64,000 bases of DNA from Candidatus Bathyarchaeota archaeon (GTDB taxonomy: Archaea > Thermoproteota > Bathyarchaeia > Bathyarchaeales > Bathycorpusculaceae): positions 16,695 to 80,694 of the forward strand of contig JANXET010000007.1 in assembly GCA_025058315.1 (NCBI GenBank), given 5' to 3'. Each line of letters opens with the position of its first letter. The first letter of the stretch is position 1. Positions 28,918 to 37,501 of the stretch are shown piece by piece. The notes under the pieces were generated by a model, which was not told the DNA's origin, ran no database searches, and saw only the letters and a list, made by a program, of their open reading frames with translations. A program made the translations under genes and the position numbers.

Positions 28918-29778
28918 TCATTTTAATCCCCCTGCGGCGAAGGCTATAAGCCCTATTAGGAACCATGCCAAAACTTGCTTCTTCACTTTTCTTCCGTTTT
29001 CTCGTGATTGATCTTTTAGGAGCATTATGGCAGAAGTGATTAGCCCCAGGTCGGTTAAAGCTACTGTTGGAACATACCATACATTCACAAGTCTCCAAAG
29101 CCAAGGTAACGGAGAAAGCATTACCGCAGAAAAGTAGAATAGTGCCGCGATGATCCCGGCTCTTTTTGCTCCGTGACGCGCCGCGATTGTTTTAACACCT
29201 TTTGCTCTGTCGCCTTCGATGTCCACTATTCCCTTAGTTACCTCCCTGCCTGTGTTTGACAGAAAAACCATGGCTACGAAGATCCATATTTTCAACGGGA
29301 CTTCATTAGTGACTGCCAAGCTACCGTACACAAATGGGGCTGAAACACATAGGCTGACAAGGAAGTTGCCTGGAAGACCTGTTTTCTTACCAACTGTAAC
29401 ATATGCTGCTGAGACAGTCCAGAAGAATAGAGCTGCTGTAAAGCATGCAGGATTGCTGATGCTGGTTAGAAACGCCGTGATCAATCCTAAAATTGATAAT
29501 ATTAAGGCAAAAGCTAGCGCCTCATTCGGCTTTATCAATCCGCTGGGTATAGGCCGAGTCGGCTCGTTTATAGCGTCTATTTCCCTGTCATAATAATCAT
29601 TAACCACCATTGAAGCTGCTGTAAGTAAAAAGCCAGTTAAAAATCCGTAAATCATGTTCTGCCAAAAAATCCAAAGCGCCTGCGAGTTTGCAAGTAAGGC
29701 GCCAACTAGAACTGCGAACCCCATCATTGCACAGTTTACTGGGCGAACCATCCGAATGAAACCTTTAATTTTCTCCAT
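28918..29778 (-). CDS. UbiA-family (S)-2,3-di-O-geranylgeranylglyceryl phosphate synthase
   Basis: 286 residues with eight to nine membrane helices. It adds the second geranylgeranyl chain to GGGP, a key step of archaeal ether-lipid synthesis. First Asp motif NDYYDREID at 60-68, followed by EPTRPIPSG, typical of archaeal DGGGP synthase; the second Asp motif is DIEGDRAKGVKT. Length fits. TATA-like AATATAAAG lies about 22 bases before the ATG on this strand, so the message is nearly leaderless. Confidence 0.88.
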   Translation of the reverse strand: MEKIKGFIRMVRPVNCAMMGFAVLVGALLANSQALWIFWQNMIYGFLTGFLLTAASMVVNDYYDREIDAINEPTRPIPSGLIKPNEALAFALILSILGLITAFLTSISNPACFTAALFFWTVSAAYVTVGKKTGLPGNFLVSLCVSAPFVYGSLAVTNEVPLKIWIFVAMVFLSNTGREVTKGIVDIEGDRAKGVKTIAARHGAKRAGIIAALFYFSAVMLSPLPWLWRLVNVWYVPTVALTDLGLITSAIMLLKDQSRENGRKVKKQVLAWFLIGLIAFAAGGLK

Positions 29779-29865
29779 GTTATTGCCAAGCCTTTATATT
29801 ACAATAAGCCCTGTAAACTTTAATACACTTACTCTTCAGATAAAACAATGTAGGCTGGTGAAGTT

Positions 29866-31152
29866 TTGCCGTATAGTTATGCTGTTAAAGACATGATGGT
29901 TATGATTCCTGTTGGAGGAAGAGCTCAGAGACTTCTTCCGTTGACTGCTGAAACAAGTAAGGCTTGTCTGCGGCTACTAAACAGGCCATTAATAGAGTTT
30001 TCAATACTGGCTCTGGCGCGTCAGGGCATAAGAAACTTTATTTTCGGAGTTAAGGGCTACCGTAACTATCGAGATCTATACGACTACTTCGAGTCCGGCT
30101 ATGGCTTATCCGCGCGTTACAGCATAAGCCCGCGGGTGCATATAAAGTATCAGCCAAACGTGGATGATCTTGGAAGTGCGGACTCTGTCAGAATAAACAT
30201 GGATTATTATCATGTGAGGAATCCTGTTTTTGTCGTGCAAGGTGATAACATATTTGATATAAATCTTAAAGAGCTTGTAAATTTCCACCATGAAAAGGAA
30301 GCGTTCGTAACGATTGCGCTTATAGAGGTGAAAGACGTCGGAGGCTTCGGGATAGCTGAATTAAGCGGAGATAACCGCATTAAAAGGTTTGTTGAAAAGC
30401 CAAAACCTGAAGAAGCCCCTTCAAGACTTGCCAATGCTGGTCTATACTTACTTTCGCCTGAAGTGAGAAAGGTTTTCAGGGAAAATGGTGTTAGACGCAT
30501 TATGAAAGAGAGAAATCGATTGGATTTTGGTTATGACTTCATTCCGTACATTGTGAAAACAGGGAGACCTGTTTATGGTTATGTCATGAATGGCGTTTGG
30601 TACGATGTGGGCACTCCATCAAGATATTTGGAGGCCATGCGGGGTCTGCTTGATGGAAAATGTTCATATTTAGTAGATTTCGGTGGGAGAATTTGTGATG
30701 ACGCCAGAATATGGATTCAGGGAGAAAGCCCTGAAGCTAAGAGGCGGAGAAGGGAGATAATAACTAAGATTAAAAGCGGACGAATATGTGTTCAGGGTTC
30801 AGTGCTTATTGGGCGTCATTGCCGGATAGAGGATGGAGCCAGCATCATTAACTCATGCATAGACAATTACACGAAGATAGAGCGAGGTGCAGTCATAGAG
30901 AACTCCGCTGTTATGGACAGATCTATAATTGGCGAAAAAGCTGAGATACGGGATAGCATCATAGGCAGGCATGTAAAGGTTAAATCAAGCAGCCTTAAAC
31001 CCACCAAAATTGTATCAGTTTCGGTGGTTGCTGATGACGTTGTAATAGAAGCTGGTTCATCGCTAAATGCAACTAAAATCTATCCACACCAGCATGTTGA
31101 AGGTGAATTCGAAAACCAAACTCTAATTTTGAAGCAATCCTTTACGCCTTAA
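29866..31152 (+). CDS. Sugar-1-phosphate nucleotidyltransferase with left-handed beta-helix tail
   Basis: 428 residues. The N-terminal nucleotidyltransferase domain starts with PVGGRAQRLLPLT (signature GGxxxRLxPLT), has VQGDNIFDINL and the sugar-site GIAELSGDNRIKRFVEKP. From about residue 290 hexapeptide repeats (IRDSIIGRHVKVKSS and the like) predict a left-handed beta-helix, as in GlmU-like and archaeal G1P-thymidylyl- or GDP-mannose-type enzymes. The sugar and nucleotide cannot be told. TTG 29866 is the chosen start, five bases after GGTGAAG; ATGs at 29893 and 29896 are too close to the G-rich loop. Its 3' end overlaps the convergent endA by 11 bases. Confidence 0.85.
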   Translation: MPYSYAVKDMMVMIPVGGRAQRLLPLTAETSKACLRLLNRPLIEFSILALARQGIRNFIFGVKGYRNYRDLYDYFESGYGLSARYSISPRVHIKYQPNVDDLGSADSVRINMDYYHVRNPVFVVQGDNIFDINLKELVNFHHEKEAFVTIALIEVKDVGGFGIAELSGDNRIKRFVEKPKPEEAPSRLANAGLYLLSPEVRKVFRENGVRRIMKERNRLDFGYDFIPYIVKTGRPVYGYVMNGVWYDVGTPSRYLEAMRGLLDGKCSYLVDFGGRICDDARIWIQGESPEAKRRRREIITKIKSGRICVQGSVLIGRHCRIEDGASIINSCIDNYTKIERGAVIENSAVMDRSIIGEKAEIRDSIIGRHVKVKSSSLKPTKIVSVSVVADDVVIEAGSSLNATKIYPHQHVEGEFENQTLILKQSFTP

Positions 31153-31699
31153 ACCATTTGAACATCAAATACCTTATTCTATCCTCTTCCAAGTCTGGAA
31201 CAGCCACTATGAATCTCTTTCGCACAGTTGTTGCAAGTCTACCGGCCTTAACAATCTCAGTTGCGGATATCTCCGAAGTGGACTTTTTAACCGAAACCAT
31301 GTAGGGTGCATGTTCCAGTCCAGGCCCGTACTTGTAGACTGCGAAGTCGCATCCAAACTTTATCCCTGGCGTAACTATAAACCCGTCCTCCCGTAGATCC
31401 CTGTAAACGGCGTACTTTTCATCAAATTCTTCATATAATTTTCTGGCTTTATGGAGTAGCTTTTTTAGGCTAACTTTTTTCCCATTCGGCCTTTCATAAA
31501 CCTCTACGATGCCTTTCTCAGCTAAATATACGCCCTCCATAAGGTCAAGAATCAATGGAACATTAAACTCAGGCACCTTGGGCTTAGGTATCCCTAAGGG
31601 TTTACCATAAAAACCTGTCTTATATAGTTCTGATCCTTCCCGCGGGTTCCAAACTACGAGAAAGTTTTCGATAAGCTCAACAGCCACCTTCTTTTTCAT
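31142..31699 (-). CDS. endA: tRNA-splicing endonuclease EndA
   Basis: 185 residues, single-unit (alpha) size. Cuts BHB motifs in pre-tRNA and other RNAs. The catalytic triad is visible by comparison with the M. jannaschii enzyme: Tyr122 (VYKYGPG), His130 (EHAPYMV) and Lys161 (VRKRF). N-terminal domain 1-85, catalytic domain 86-185. Both a tRNA-Ser intron and a cbf5 intron lie in this window as expected substrates. Whether a second subunit exists elsewhere cannot be seen. Likely co-transcribed with the DUF47 gene upstream. Confidence 0.94.
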   Translation of the reverse strand: MKKKVAVELIENFLVVWNPREGSELYKTGFYGKPLGIPKPKVPEFNVPLILDLMEGVYLAEKGIVEVYERPNGKKVSLKKLLHKARKLYEEFDEKYAVYRDLREDGFIVTPGIKFGCDFAVYKYGPGLEHAPYMVSVKKSTSEISATEIVKAGRLATTVRKRFIVAVPDLEEDRIRYLMFKWFKA

Positions 31700-31711
31700 T
31701 TTGGAAGCCCT

Positions 31712-32413
31712 TCACATTATGAACGATAGGATTCTCGCTGCATCAGCGGCATCTTCAGCCTTATCCGCTGAGTCCTCTAGCAATTGTACAACGTCCCTAA
31801 GAAGCAGGAGCGCTGGCAATTCGAGTTTGCTGTTGAGCAGTTTCATGTCTAAGGTGCGGTAAAGCTCGTCCACCGTCTGTTCGGCAGCCTCAACCTCGCT
31901 GGCTTTCTCCAGAGCCTTTGAAGATCCATAGCTTAGTACAAGCATCACCTCTCTAAGTTTAATTACTGTATCAAGTACGGCTTCAGAAAGCTTTAGAAGA
32001 TCATTCTTTATGTCAGCTGCAACATTCCAGTTGTGCTCCATTATCTTAAGTAGCCGAAAAGCAAGTCCCTCAGCAAAGTCCGCGATTTCTCCGGTTAAAT
32101 TGGCAAATCTGAGAAAATCTTCTCTGCTCAGCAGTATGGCTCCTATCTCAGCCAGCTCCTTCGAAATTAGCCGTCTTATGTTATCCACTTCAGCCTCGCC
32201 AAGAGTTATTTCATTATATATTTGCCTAGCCTTAGCTTTATCATTAGCTACAAAGCACTCGATCATCTGCGGAATTTTCCTCGCTAAATCTAAAACCTTC
32301 CTCAGATGCTCTTGGCAAAGGTTCAGCGCTCTAAGCTTCACCCTCTCTTCAGTCTCCGCCGGAAGCACCAAGCCTCTTCCCGCCACAGTTATTGACGTAT
32401 CTCTCCCTATCAT
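31712..32413 (-). CDS. DUF47/PhoU-like protein
   Basis: 233 residues, almost entirely helical, with two PhoU-like helical bundles rich in Glu and Asp (for example TGEIADFAEGLAFRLLKI and LEDSADKAEDAADAARIL), which bind metal clusters in the family. DUF47 proteins usually accompany phosphate transporters (Pit) as regulators, but no transporter is adjacent here. Lies 12 bases upstream of endA. Confidence 0.83.
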   Translation of the reverse strand: MIGRDTSITVAGRGLVLPAETEERVKLRALNLCQEHLRKVLDLARKIPQMIECFVANDKAKARQIYNEITLGEAEVDNIRRLISKELAEIGAILLSREDFLRFANLTGEIADFAEGLAFRLLKIMEHNWNVAADIKNDLLKLSEAVLDTVIKLREVMLVLSYGSSKALEKASEVEAAEQTVDELYRTLDMKLLNSKLELPALLLLRDVVQLLEDSADKAEDAADAARILSFIM

Positions 32414-32454
32414 AAACTGTCAGATTATATTAAAAAAGGTAGCGAAGAAAAGGT

Positions 32455-34209
32455 TTAGACCGGTTTGCCCAGATCATTAAAGTCGATTTTCATTCGGAAG
32501 TATTTATGTAACAAATCTGGAAGAGCTTCAATGCGATTTCTAACCTGTTTCCATGTGTCACGATCACGAATGGTCACAGTATCATCTTTAAGCGTTTCAT
32601 AATCTACCGTTATTCCAAGCGGTATTCCAGTCTCGTCAGCCCTTGCATATCTTCTCCCAATTGAGCCTGCCTCGTCATACTCAACGGTGAAGCCCTCGTT
32701 TATAAGCATCTGCCTTAGCTGCTGTGCCTTCTCAGGCAACCCGTCTTTACTCACTAAGGGGTAAACGCCGATTTGAATGGGTGCGATGTCTCTTGGGAAA
32801 CTTAGAATCACCCTGTCATTTTTTATCTTATAAGCATACTCTAGAGCTACATAAACAAGCCTGTCTGATCCGAAACTTGGTTCAGTAACATGGGGTATAA
32901 AGCGTCTTCCAGTCTCCTTAACCCTTTCCACAGCTACTTCGACGTGTTCTGGCAGAATCTTATAGTTGCCCAGAATGTAATGGCCTTTTTCTTTGATGGA
33001 GGTCTCAAACTCCTCCGGGCTGACTTCTGAAAGCATTTCAGCTATCTTCTGTGCTTCGTTTTTGAATGCAGGTCCAAGCCTCGCCATTTGCGGCTTGAGA
33101 ACTTTTCTTTCCACTTCAATTGGGCAGTCATACTCTTTAAATACTTTCATGTCAACACCGCTGAATTGCATGTGCCGTTTTAAATCATAGTCTGTTCTAT
33201 ATGCGTGGCCGGAAACTTCAATCCAGCCCCAGCGATCAACATAAACCTCCTGGTCAAAGCTTTGCCGCGAGTAATGGGCGCGTTCCCAGGGAAGTTTCTC
33301 TATAAATCGTTGCTTATTTTCCGGAACACCTAACTCCACTAGAAGCCTTTTAGCTAAGGCCATGAAGGCCGCCTGCCAAGGCACTTTAATGTATCCCTTA
33401 TTCAGCGCCTCACCGACAGTAACCTCTGTGATATCTTCTAACCCGCGCAGTCTAGTTTCAGCTAACAGTAACCTTAACCCTTCATCCTCAACATCCTTCA
33501 TAATGTGACATTGAGGATCTTCAGGATCGAAGAAGAACTCGATATCTATTATCGTGAACTCTCTCAGCCTTATCAATCCCTGTCTAGGTGAAATTTCGTT
33601 TCTGAGGGCATGTCCAATTTGCATTACACCGAATGGAAGCTTATCCCTGGCCAACTCATAAAGGCGCCTGAACTCTACAAATATGCCTTGAGCTGCTTCA
33701 GGCCGCCCATAACCAATAGCATCTGAATAAGGGCCTATAGTAGTTGTAAACATGGTTAAGAAGTATCTGGGCTCGCTTAAGTTCCCACCGCATTCTGGAC
33801 ATTTGACACCGTTTCTATCTATAACTTCCTTTATCCCTTCCAAACTGAGCTTTTCCGTTTCTGAAGAGCTCATTTTTAATGCTTCTTGGAGTAAATGGTC
33901 CGCACGTATCTTCTTTTTACATTTTAAACACTCAACCATAGGCTCTTTAAAGTTTTCCACATGTCCTGAGGCCTCAAAAACCTTGGCTGGAGCTATTATG
34001 GGCGCCTCTATCTCTACTATTCCAGCTTTAGAGAAAATCTCCCTGACTTTGTTCTCTATTTTCTGTTTCAGCTTGGCGCCTAGAACTCCGTAAGTCACGA
34101 AGCCGCTGACACCTCCATAAATTTCGTAGGCTTGCCAGAAGAAGCCTCGGCGTCGAGCTAACTCATTGATTATTGTGAACTTATCCATGTTTTTCATATT
34201 ATTTTTCAT
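32455..34209 (-). CDS. glyS: Glycyl-tRNA synthetase, alpha2 type
   Basis: 584 residues, class II. The N-terminal block ARRRGFFWQAYEIYGGVSGF and CXXC pairs CLKCKKK and CPECGG (zinc-like insertion) are characteristic of the archaeal/eukaryal enzyme. Motif 2 is LRNEISPRQGLIRLREF, motif 3 EPSFGSDRLVYVALEYAY, and the C-terminal anticodon-binding domain begins near SFPRDIAPIQIGVYPLV. Three Met are possible starts; ATG 34209 stands eight bases after AGAGG, so I keep it, though family proteins begin near the third Met (34188). Confidence 0.95.
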   Translation of the reverse strand: MKNNMKNMDKFTIINELARRRGFFWQAYEIYGGVSGFVTYGVLGAKLKQKIENKVREIFSKAGIVEIEAPIIAPAKVFEASGHVENFKEPMVECLKCKKKIRADHLLQEALKMSSSETEKLSLEGIKEVIDRNGVKCPECGGNLSEPRYFLTMFTTTIGPYSDAIGYGRPEAAQGIFVEFRRLYELARDKLPFGVMQIGHALRNEISPRQGLIRLREFTIIDIEFFFDPEDPQCHIMKDVEDEGLRLLLAETRLRGLEDITEVTVGEALNKGYIKVPWQAAFMALAKRLLVELGVPENKQRFIEKLPWERAHYSRQSFDQEVYVDRWGWIEVSGHAYRTDYDLKRHMQFSGVDMKVFKEYDCPIEVERKVLKPQMARLGPAFKNEAQKIAEMLSEVSPEEFETSIKEKGHYILGNYKILPEHVEVAVERVKETGRRFIPHVTEPSFGSDRLVYVALEYAYKIKNDRVILSFPRDIAPIQIGVYPLVSKDGLPEKAQQLRQMLINEGFTVEYDEAGSIGRRYARADETGIPLGITVDYETLKDDTVTIRDRDTWKQVRNRIEALPDLLHKYFRMKIDFNDLGKPV

Positions 34210-34350
34210 GGCACTAGCCTCTTAATAGACGGCTTGTAAAGAGGCTTTAGATTTTCTCAATAATAAACCTTTAAGAACGTTTCTCAATTATTGATGCAGT
34301 TCCGCATCGGTAAGCGATTTTTGGCAATAACTTATTTCCACCAGTAGAAT

Positions 34351-34360
34351 TCTATAAATA
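34351..34360 (+). promoter_or_regulatory. TATA box of the inositol-phosphate synthase gene
   Basis: TCTATAAATA predicts transcription from about 34380, just ahead of the GGTGGTG ribosome site at 34388-34394. A second candidate is GTATAAAAAG at 34366-34375. Confidence 0.55.
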
Positions 34361-34400
34361 GTAGCGTATAAAAAGGAATTCCAAAACGGTGGTGTAGAGA

Positions 34401-35450
34401 CTGGCCGAGATAAAAGTTGCCTTGGTGGGTGTTGGAAACTGCGCTTCTGCCCTTGTTCAGGGTATACATTACTACTCCAATGTTAATGATGAGAAGTGCT
34501 GTGGGATACGTAACCTCTTCCTCGGGGGCTTCCATCCAAGGGACATAAAAATTGTAGCTGCCTTCGACGTTGACAGTAGAAAAGTTGGAAGGGATCTTTC
34601 TGAAGCCATTTTTGCTCCGCCAAACAATGTTCCTAAGATGCTTGATCCTCCAATGTCCGGTGTGATCGTGCAGAAAGGTCCAGTTTTGGATGGAATTGGC
34701 GAGTATACGAAGCATTTTGTAAGCGTAAGCAGCCTGCCTGAAATCGATGTGGCAAAGGTTTTGGAAGATAATGACGTGGAGATTGTGCTTAACCTGCTTC
34801 CAAGCGGCGCCGTAAAGGCATCAGAGTGGTACGCAGAACAATCGCTAAAGGCAGGATGCGCCTTCGTTAATGTGACACCAGCTAGTATAGCGAGTAATGC
34901 CGCTTGGGCGAAATTGTTTGAAAATGCTGGGCTGCCGATTGTGGGGGATGATCTTATCGATCAGGTGGGTGCAACAACATTGCATAAGGTTCTGCTTCAA
35001 CTTTTCTCTAAATGCGGCGTATGCATTACTGAAACATATCAGCTTGATGTTGGCGGGGGTACCGAATCTCTGGAAACACTTGATAGAACACGTGATTTAA
35101 AAAGATCTATAAAAACAAAAACGGTTAAGGCTTCGTTGCCATATGAGGCTGAGGTTGTTGCCGGTTCAACTGATTACGTTGATTTTCTACAGAACAGGCG
35201 TGACAGCTACTTCTGGATAAAAGGATGGTACTTTTACGGTGCACCTATGCAAATTGATATAAGGCTTTCAACGGTGGATGCTCCTAATGCAGGGTCGGTT
35301 CTTTTTGATGTCGTAAGGGCTGTTAAGATAGCTCTAAACCGGAAACTGGGCGGTGCAATACTCTCCATATGTGCTTATGCCTTTAAAAATCCGCCGAAGC
35401 TGCTGCCGTTGGAAGAGGCTGAGAAGCTTTTCACCGAGTTCACTTCTTAG
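34401..35450 (+). CDS. ino1: myo-Inositol-1-phosphate synthase, probable CTG start
   Basis: About 349 residues. Converts glucose-6-phosphate to L-myo-inositol-1-phosphate, the precursor of archaeal inositol phospholipids and of di-myo-inositol phosphate. The NAD-binding loop VGVGNCASALVQG lies at the N-terminus. Starting at TTG 34422 would remove the first Rossmann strand; in frame upstream, CTG 34401 gives AEIKVALVGVGN, a full strand, and it stands six bases after GGTGGTG (34388-34394), one mismatch from the consensus Shine-Dalgarno GGAGGTG. There is a stop at 34395, so no ATG or GTG is available. Active-site Lys-rich region around DFLQNRRDSYFWIKGWYFYG. The last four bases overlap the convergent PGI/PMI gene. 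Confidence 0.92.
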   Translation: MAEIKVALVGVGNCASALVQGIHYYSNVNDEKCCGIRNLFLGGFHPRDIKIVAAFDVDSRKVGRDLSEAIFAPPNNVPKMLDPPMSGVIVQKGPVLDGIGEYTKHFVSVSSLPEIDVAKVLEDNDVEIVLNLLPSGAVKASEWYAEQSLKAGCAFVNVTPASIASNAAWAKLFENAGLPIVGDDLIDQVGATTLHKVLLQLFSKCGVCITETYQLDVGGGTESLETLDRTRDLKRSIKTKTVKASLPYEAEVVAGSTDYVDFLQNRRDSYFWIKGWYFYGAPMQIDIRLSTVDAPNAGSVLFDVVRAVKIALNRKLGGAILSICAYAFKNPPKLLPLEEAEKLFTEFTS

Positions 35451-36562
35451 TGCAGATTGGCAAGTTCTTTCAATTTATTCACAATTCTATGTTTTGTACC
35501 TGCATCTGCCAGGTTCTTCTTGATTAGCTCTATTGTTTTTACAGGTGCAGGGTCTATGCCGCGTAATATTGCAAGGTACACGCTTACAAAATCTCCGATA
35601 AGTAATGTTGAAAGCATTTTTGCAAGCCTACTTTCACCCTTGCTCCAAATCTCATAGATGCCTGCCAAATCCTTTAATACAGCCTCCTTAGTCGCCTCAA
35701 TTCGACTTCGAATTTCTCCGCCCTCGTTTTCGTCTCGAATTATTACTGCTGAAAAATATTTTGAAATGACTCCTGCCCCCTCCCATCCAGCTACTTCATT
35801 ATGATTCAGTTCAGGGAAGATTTCATATTTAGCTGGGATCTTGCTGTTCTCGTTAAACTGCTGTTTAAAGCGTTGAGCAACGGAACGATAAAAACTAAAA
35901 GCATAAATCACCGGCACAGTTCCATTGATGCATAAAGCCAATTCCTTTGAGAAGTTCTCCTTCGATGGGGTTTCAGGCGAATTTTCCGCACATAGTTTCC
36001 TCATAATGATCGCGGCCTCAGAGATTTCGCCTTCAACATTTGATGCAAGATTAAGCTTCTCCATGAAAACCAACATTGGGATGAACAGGTATGGCAAGGC
36101 TGCACGCGGGGGTATCCCGGCGGGGACTTTAAAAATGGGCAGATTCATCTCCTCAGCGAAACTGGCAAGTATGCCTCCTGAGCTTATACAGATAATCATG
36201 CATTTTCTTTTGATCGCTTCAAGGAAGGCGCTAAGTGTTTCCTCTGTTTCACCTGAATAACTTACAATGAAGACTAGGGTGCTCTTTTTAACATATGCGG
36301 GAAGACTATAATCCCTGCAAACTTCTATTGGAACATCAAGCTTACTCCATGCCCAGTCCTTCAGAAGTTCTCCCCCTATGGCGGAACCGCCCATTCCGGA
36401 TACGATGATTGTTTTTGGTTTGGAATATTCTATAACGATGTTCTCAGCCATTTTAGCGGCTTTTTCATAATGTTTAGGAGCGTCCATACAGAAGGAGAGC
36501 ATACCGTTTTTGTCTATTCTTCTAATCTCATCCATTCTGTCTAAGGTTATTTCTCCATGCAA
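35447..36562 (-). CDS. Bifunctional phosphoglucose/phosphomannose isomerase
   Basis: 371 residues with two SIS folds. The phosphosugar site is visible as SGMGGSAIGGELL near residue 56 and VSYSGETEET near residue 100; the C-terminal SIS domain has NHNEVAGWEG, with the conserved Glu and His of this archaeal PGI/PMI family. It interconverts glucose-6-, fructose-6- and mannose-6-phosphate, so it feeds both the inositol-phosphate synthase next door and sugar-nucleotide synthesis. Start near MHGEITLDRMDEIRRID; an internal ATG ten codons in is possible. Confidence 0.92.
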   Translation of the reverse strand: MHGEITLDRMDEIRRIDKNGMLSFCMDAPKHYEKAAKMAENIVIEYSKPKTIIVSGMGGSAIGGELLKDWAWSKLDVPIEVCRDYSLPAYVKKSTLVFIVSYSGETEETLSAFLEAIKRKCMIICISSGGILASFAEEMNLPIFKVPAGIPPRAALPYLFIPMLVFMEKLNLASNVEGEISEAAIIMRKLCAENSPETPSKENFSKELALCINGTVPVIYAFSFYRSVAQRFKQQFNENSKIPAKYEIFPELNHNEVAGWEGAGVISKYFSAVIIRDENEGGEIRSRIEATKEAVLKDLAGIYEIWSKGESRLAKMLSTLLIGDFVSVYLAILRGIDPAPVKTIELIKKNLADAGTKHRIVNKLKELANLH

Positions 36563-36631
36563 GCGCTCAATCTCCTAAATAATATTTGATAACTGTTAGG
36601 CTTAAGACTTTTAGCATGCATCCGCAAAGAT

Positions 36632-37501
36632 ATGATGAGGAAAATGTTGAAAGATAAGAGTATTTCAATAGCCATTCCCGCATCTGTAGTTTCAGATACA
36701 CCTCACTTGCGCGAAAAAACCTCTAAAGTTGGATTGATAGGTCGTGCTGCTGCAATTTTCGGTGTTGACGAAATAATAATTTACAGGGATAACCCTGAGT
36801 TCGACCAGAGAGGGGACATGGATCTCATTGCTACCCTGCTCAGTTATATGGAGACTCCACAGTACCTGAGGAAAAAGCTCTTCAGATTAAGCCCTGAACT
36901 GCGTTACGCTGGGATTCTCCCGCCTCTAAGAACCCCACATCACCCGCTGACCCGCCGGGTAAGCGAACTAAAAGTAGGTGAATACCGTGAAGGAGTGGTT
37001 CTGTCAAATACACGTAACGGTGCAGTTGTAGATATAGGTGTTGAAAAACCTGCATTAGTACCTAATACCCGCCTCACTCTGGGCAGAAGAGTAACCGTTA
37101 AAGTCGTGGTCATAAACGAACATTTAGTGGCGGAGATTGCAGGTCGCCAGGATATTCCCAACTATTGGGGTTACGTTGTTACTCGGTGGAATAAATCTCT
37201 CGGCATGCTTGTCAAAGATAGAAGATTTGACGTGAAAATCGCAACATCAAAATATGGTGCTTCTTTTAACAGCTTAAGAGGCATGATTTGCGATAGATGG
37301 CGTGAAGCGAAAACTGTTCTAATAGCTTTTGGAGCGCCCTCACAAGGACTACATGAGATTGTTAAGCAGGAGGGTTTAACGCTTGAGAACATTATGGACT
37401 TCGTTGTTAATTTGGTTCCAGGCCAGAAAACGGAGACCGTGCGGACAGAGGAGGCGCTGTTGATTTCTTTAGCTGTGCTGAACATGACTTTTGATGCTTA
37501 A
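36632..37501 (+). CDS. SPOUT-class RNA methyltransferase (MTH1/SPOUT1-like)
   Basis: 289 residues. Layout of the DUF171/PF02598 family: an N-terminal SPOUT strand-helix part (ISIAIPASVVSDTP, DEIIIYRD), an inserted OB-like domain (about 110-180, LKVGEYREGVVLSNTRNGAVVDIGV) and the C-terminal knot with VLIAFGAPSQGLHEI and NLVPGQKTETVRTEEALLISLAVLN. Family members methylate rRNA or bind RNA; the target is unknown. TATA-like CTTAAGACTTTTA near 36600 predicts a nearly leaderless message. Its end overlaps the next gene by 11 bases. Confidence 0.87.
   Translation: MMRKMLKDKSISIAIPASVVSDTPHLREKTSKVGLIGRAAAIFGVDEIIIYRDNPEFDQRGDMDLIATLLSYMETPQYLRKKLFRLSPELRYAGILPPLRTPHHPLTRRVSELKVGEYREGVVLSNTRNGAVVDIGVEKPALVPNTRLTLGRRVTVKVVVINEHLVAEIAGRQDIPNYWGYVVTRWNKSLGMLVKDRRFDVKIATSKYGASFNSLRGMICDRWREAKTVLIAFGAPSQGLHEIVKQEGLTLENIMDFVVNLVPGQKTETVRTEEALLISLAVLNMTFDA

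Noticed and set aside
34422..35450. TTG 34422 as the start of inositol-phosphate synthase
   Set aside because: Cuts the first strand of the NAD-binding fold and has no ribosome site at a useful distance.
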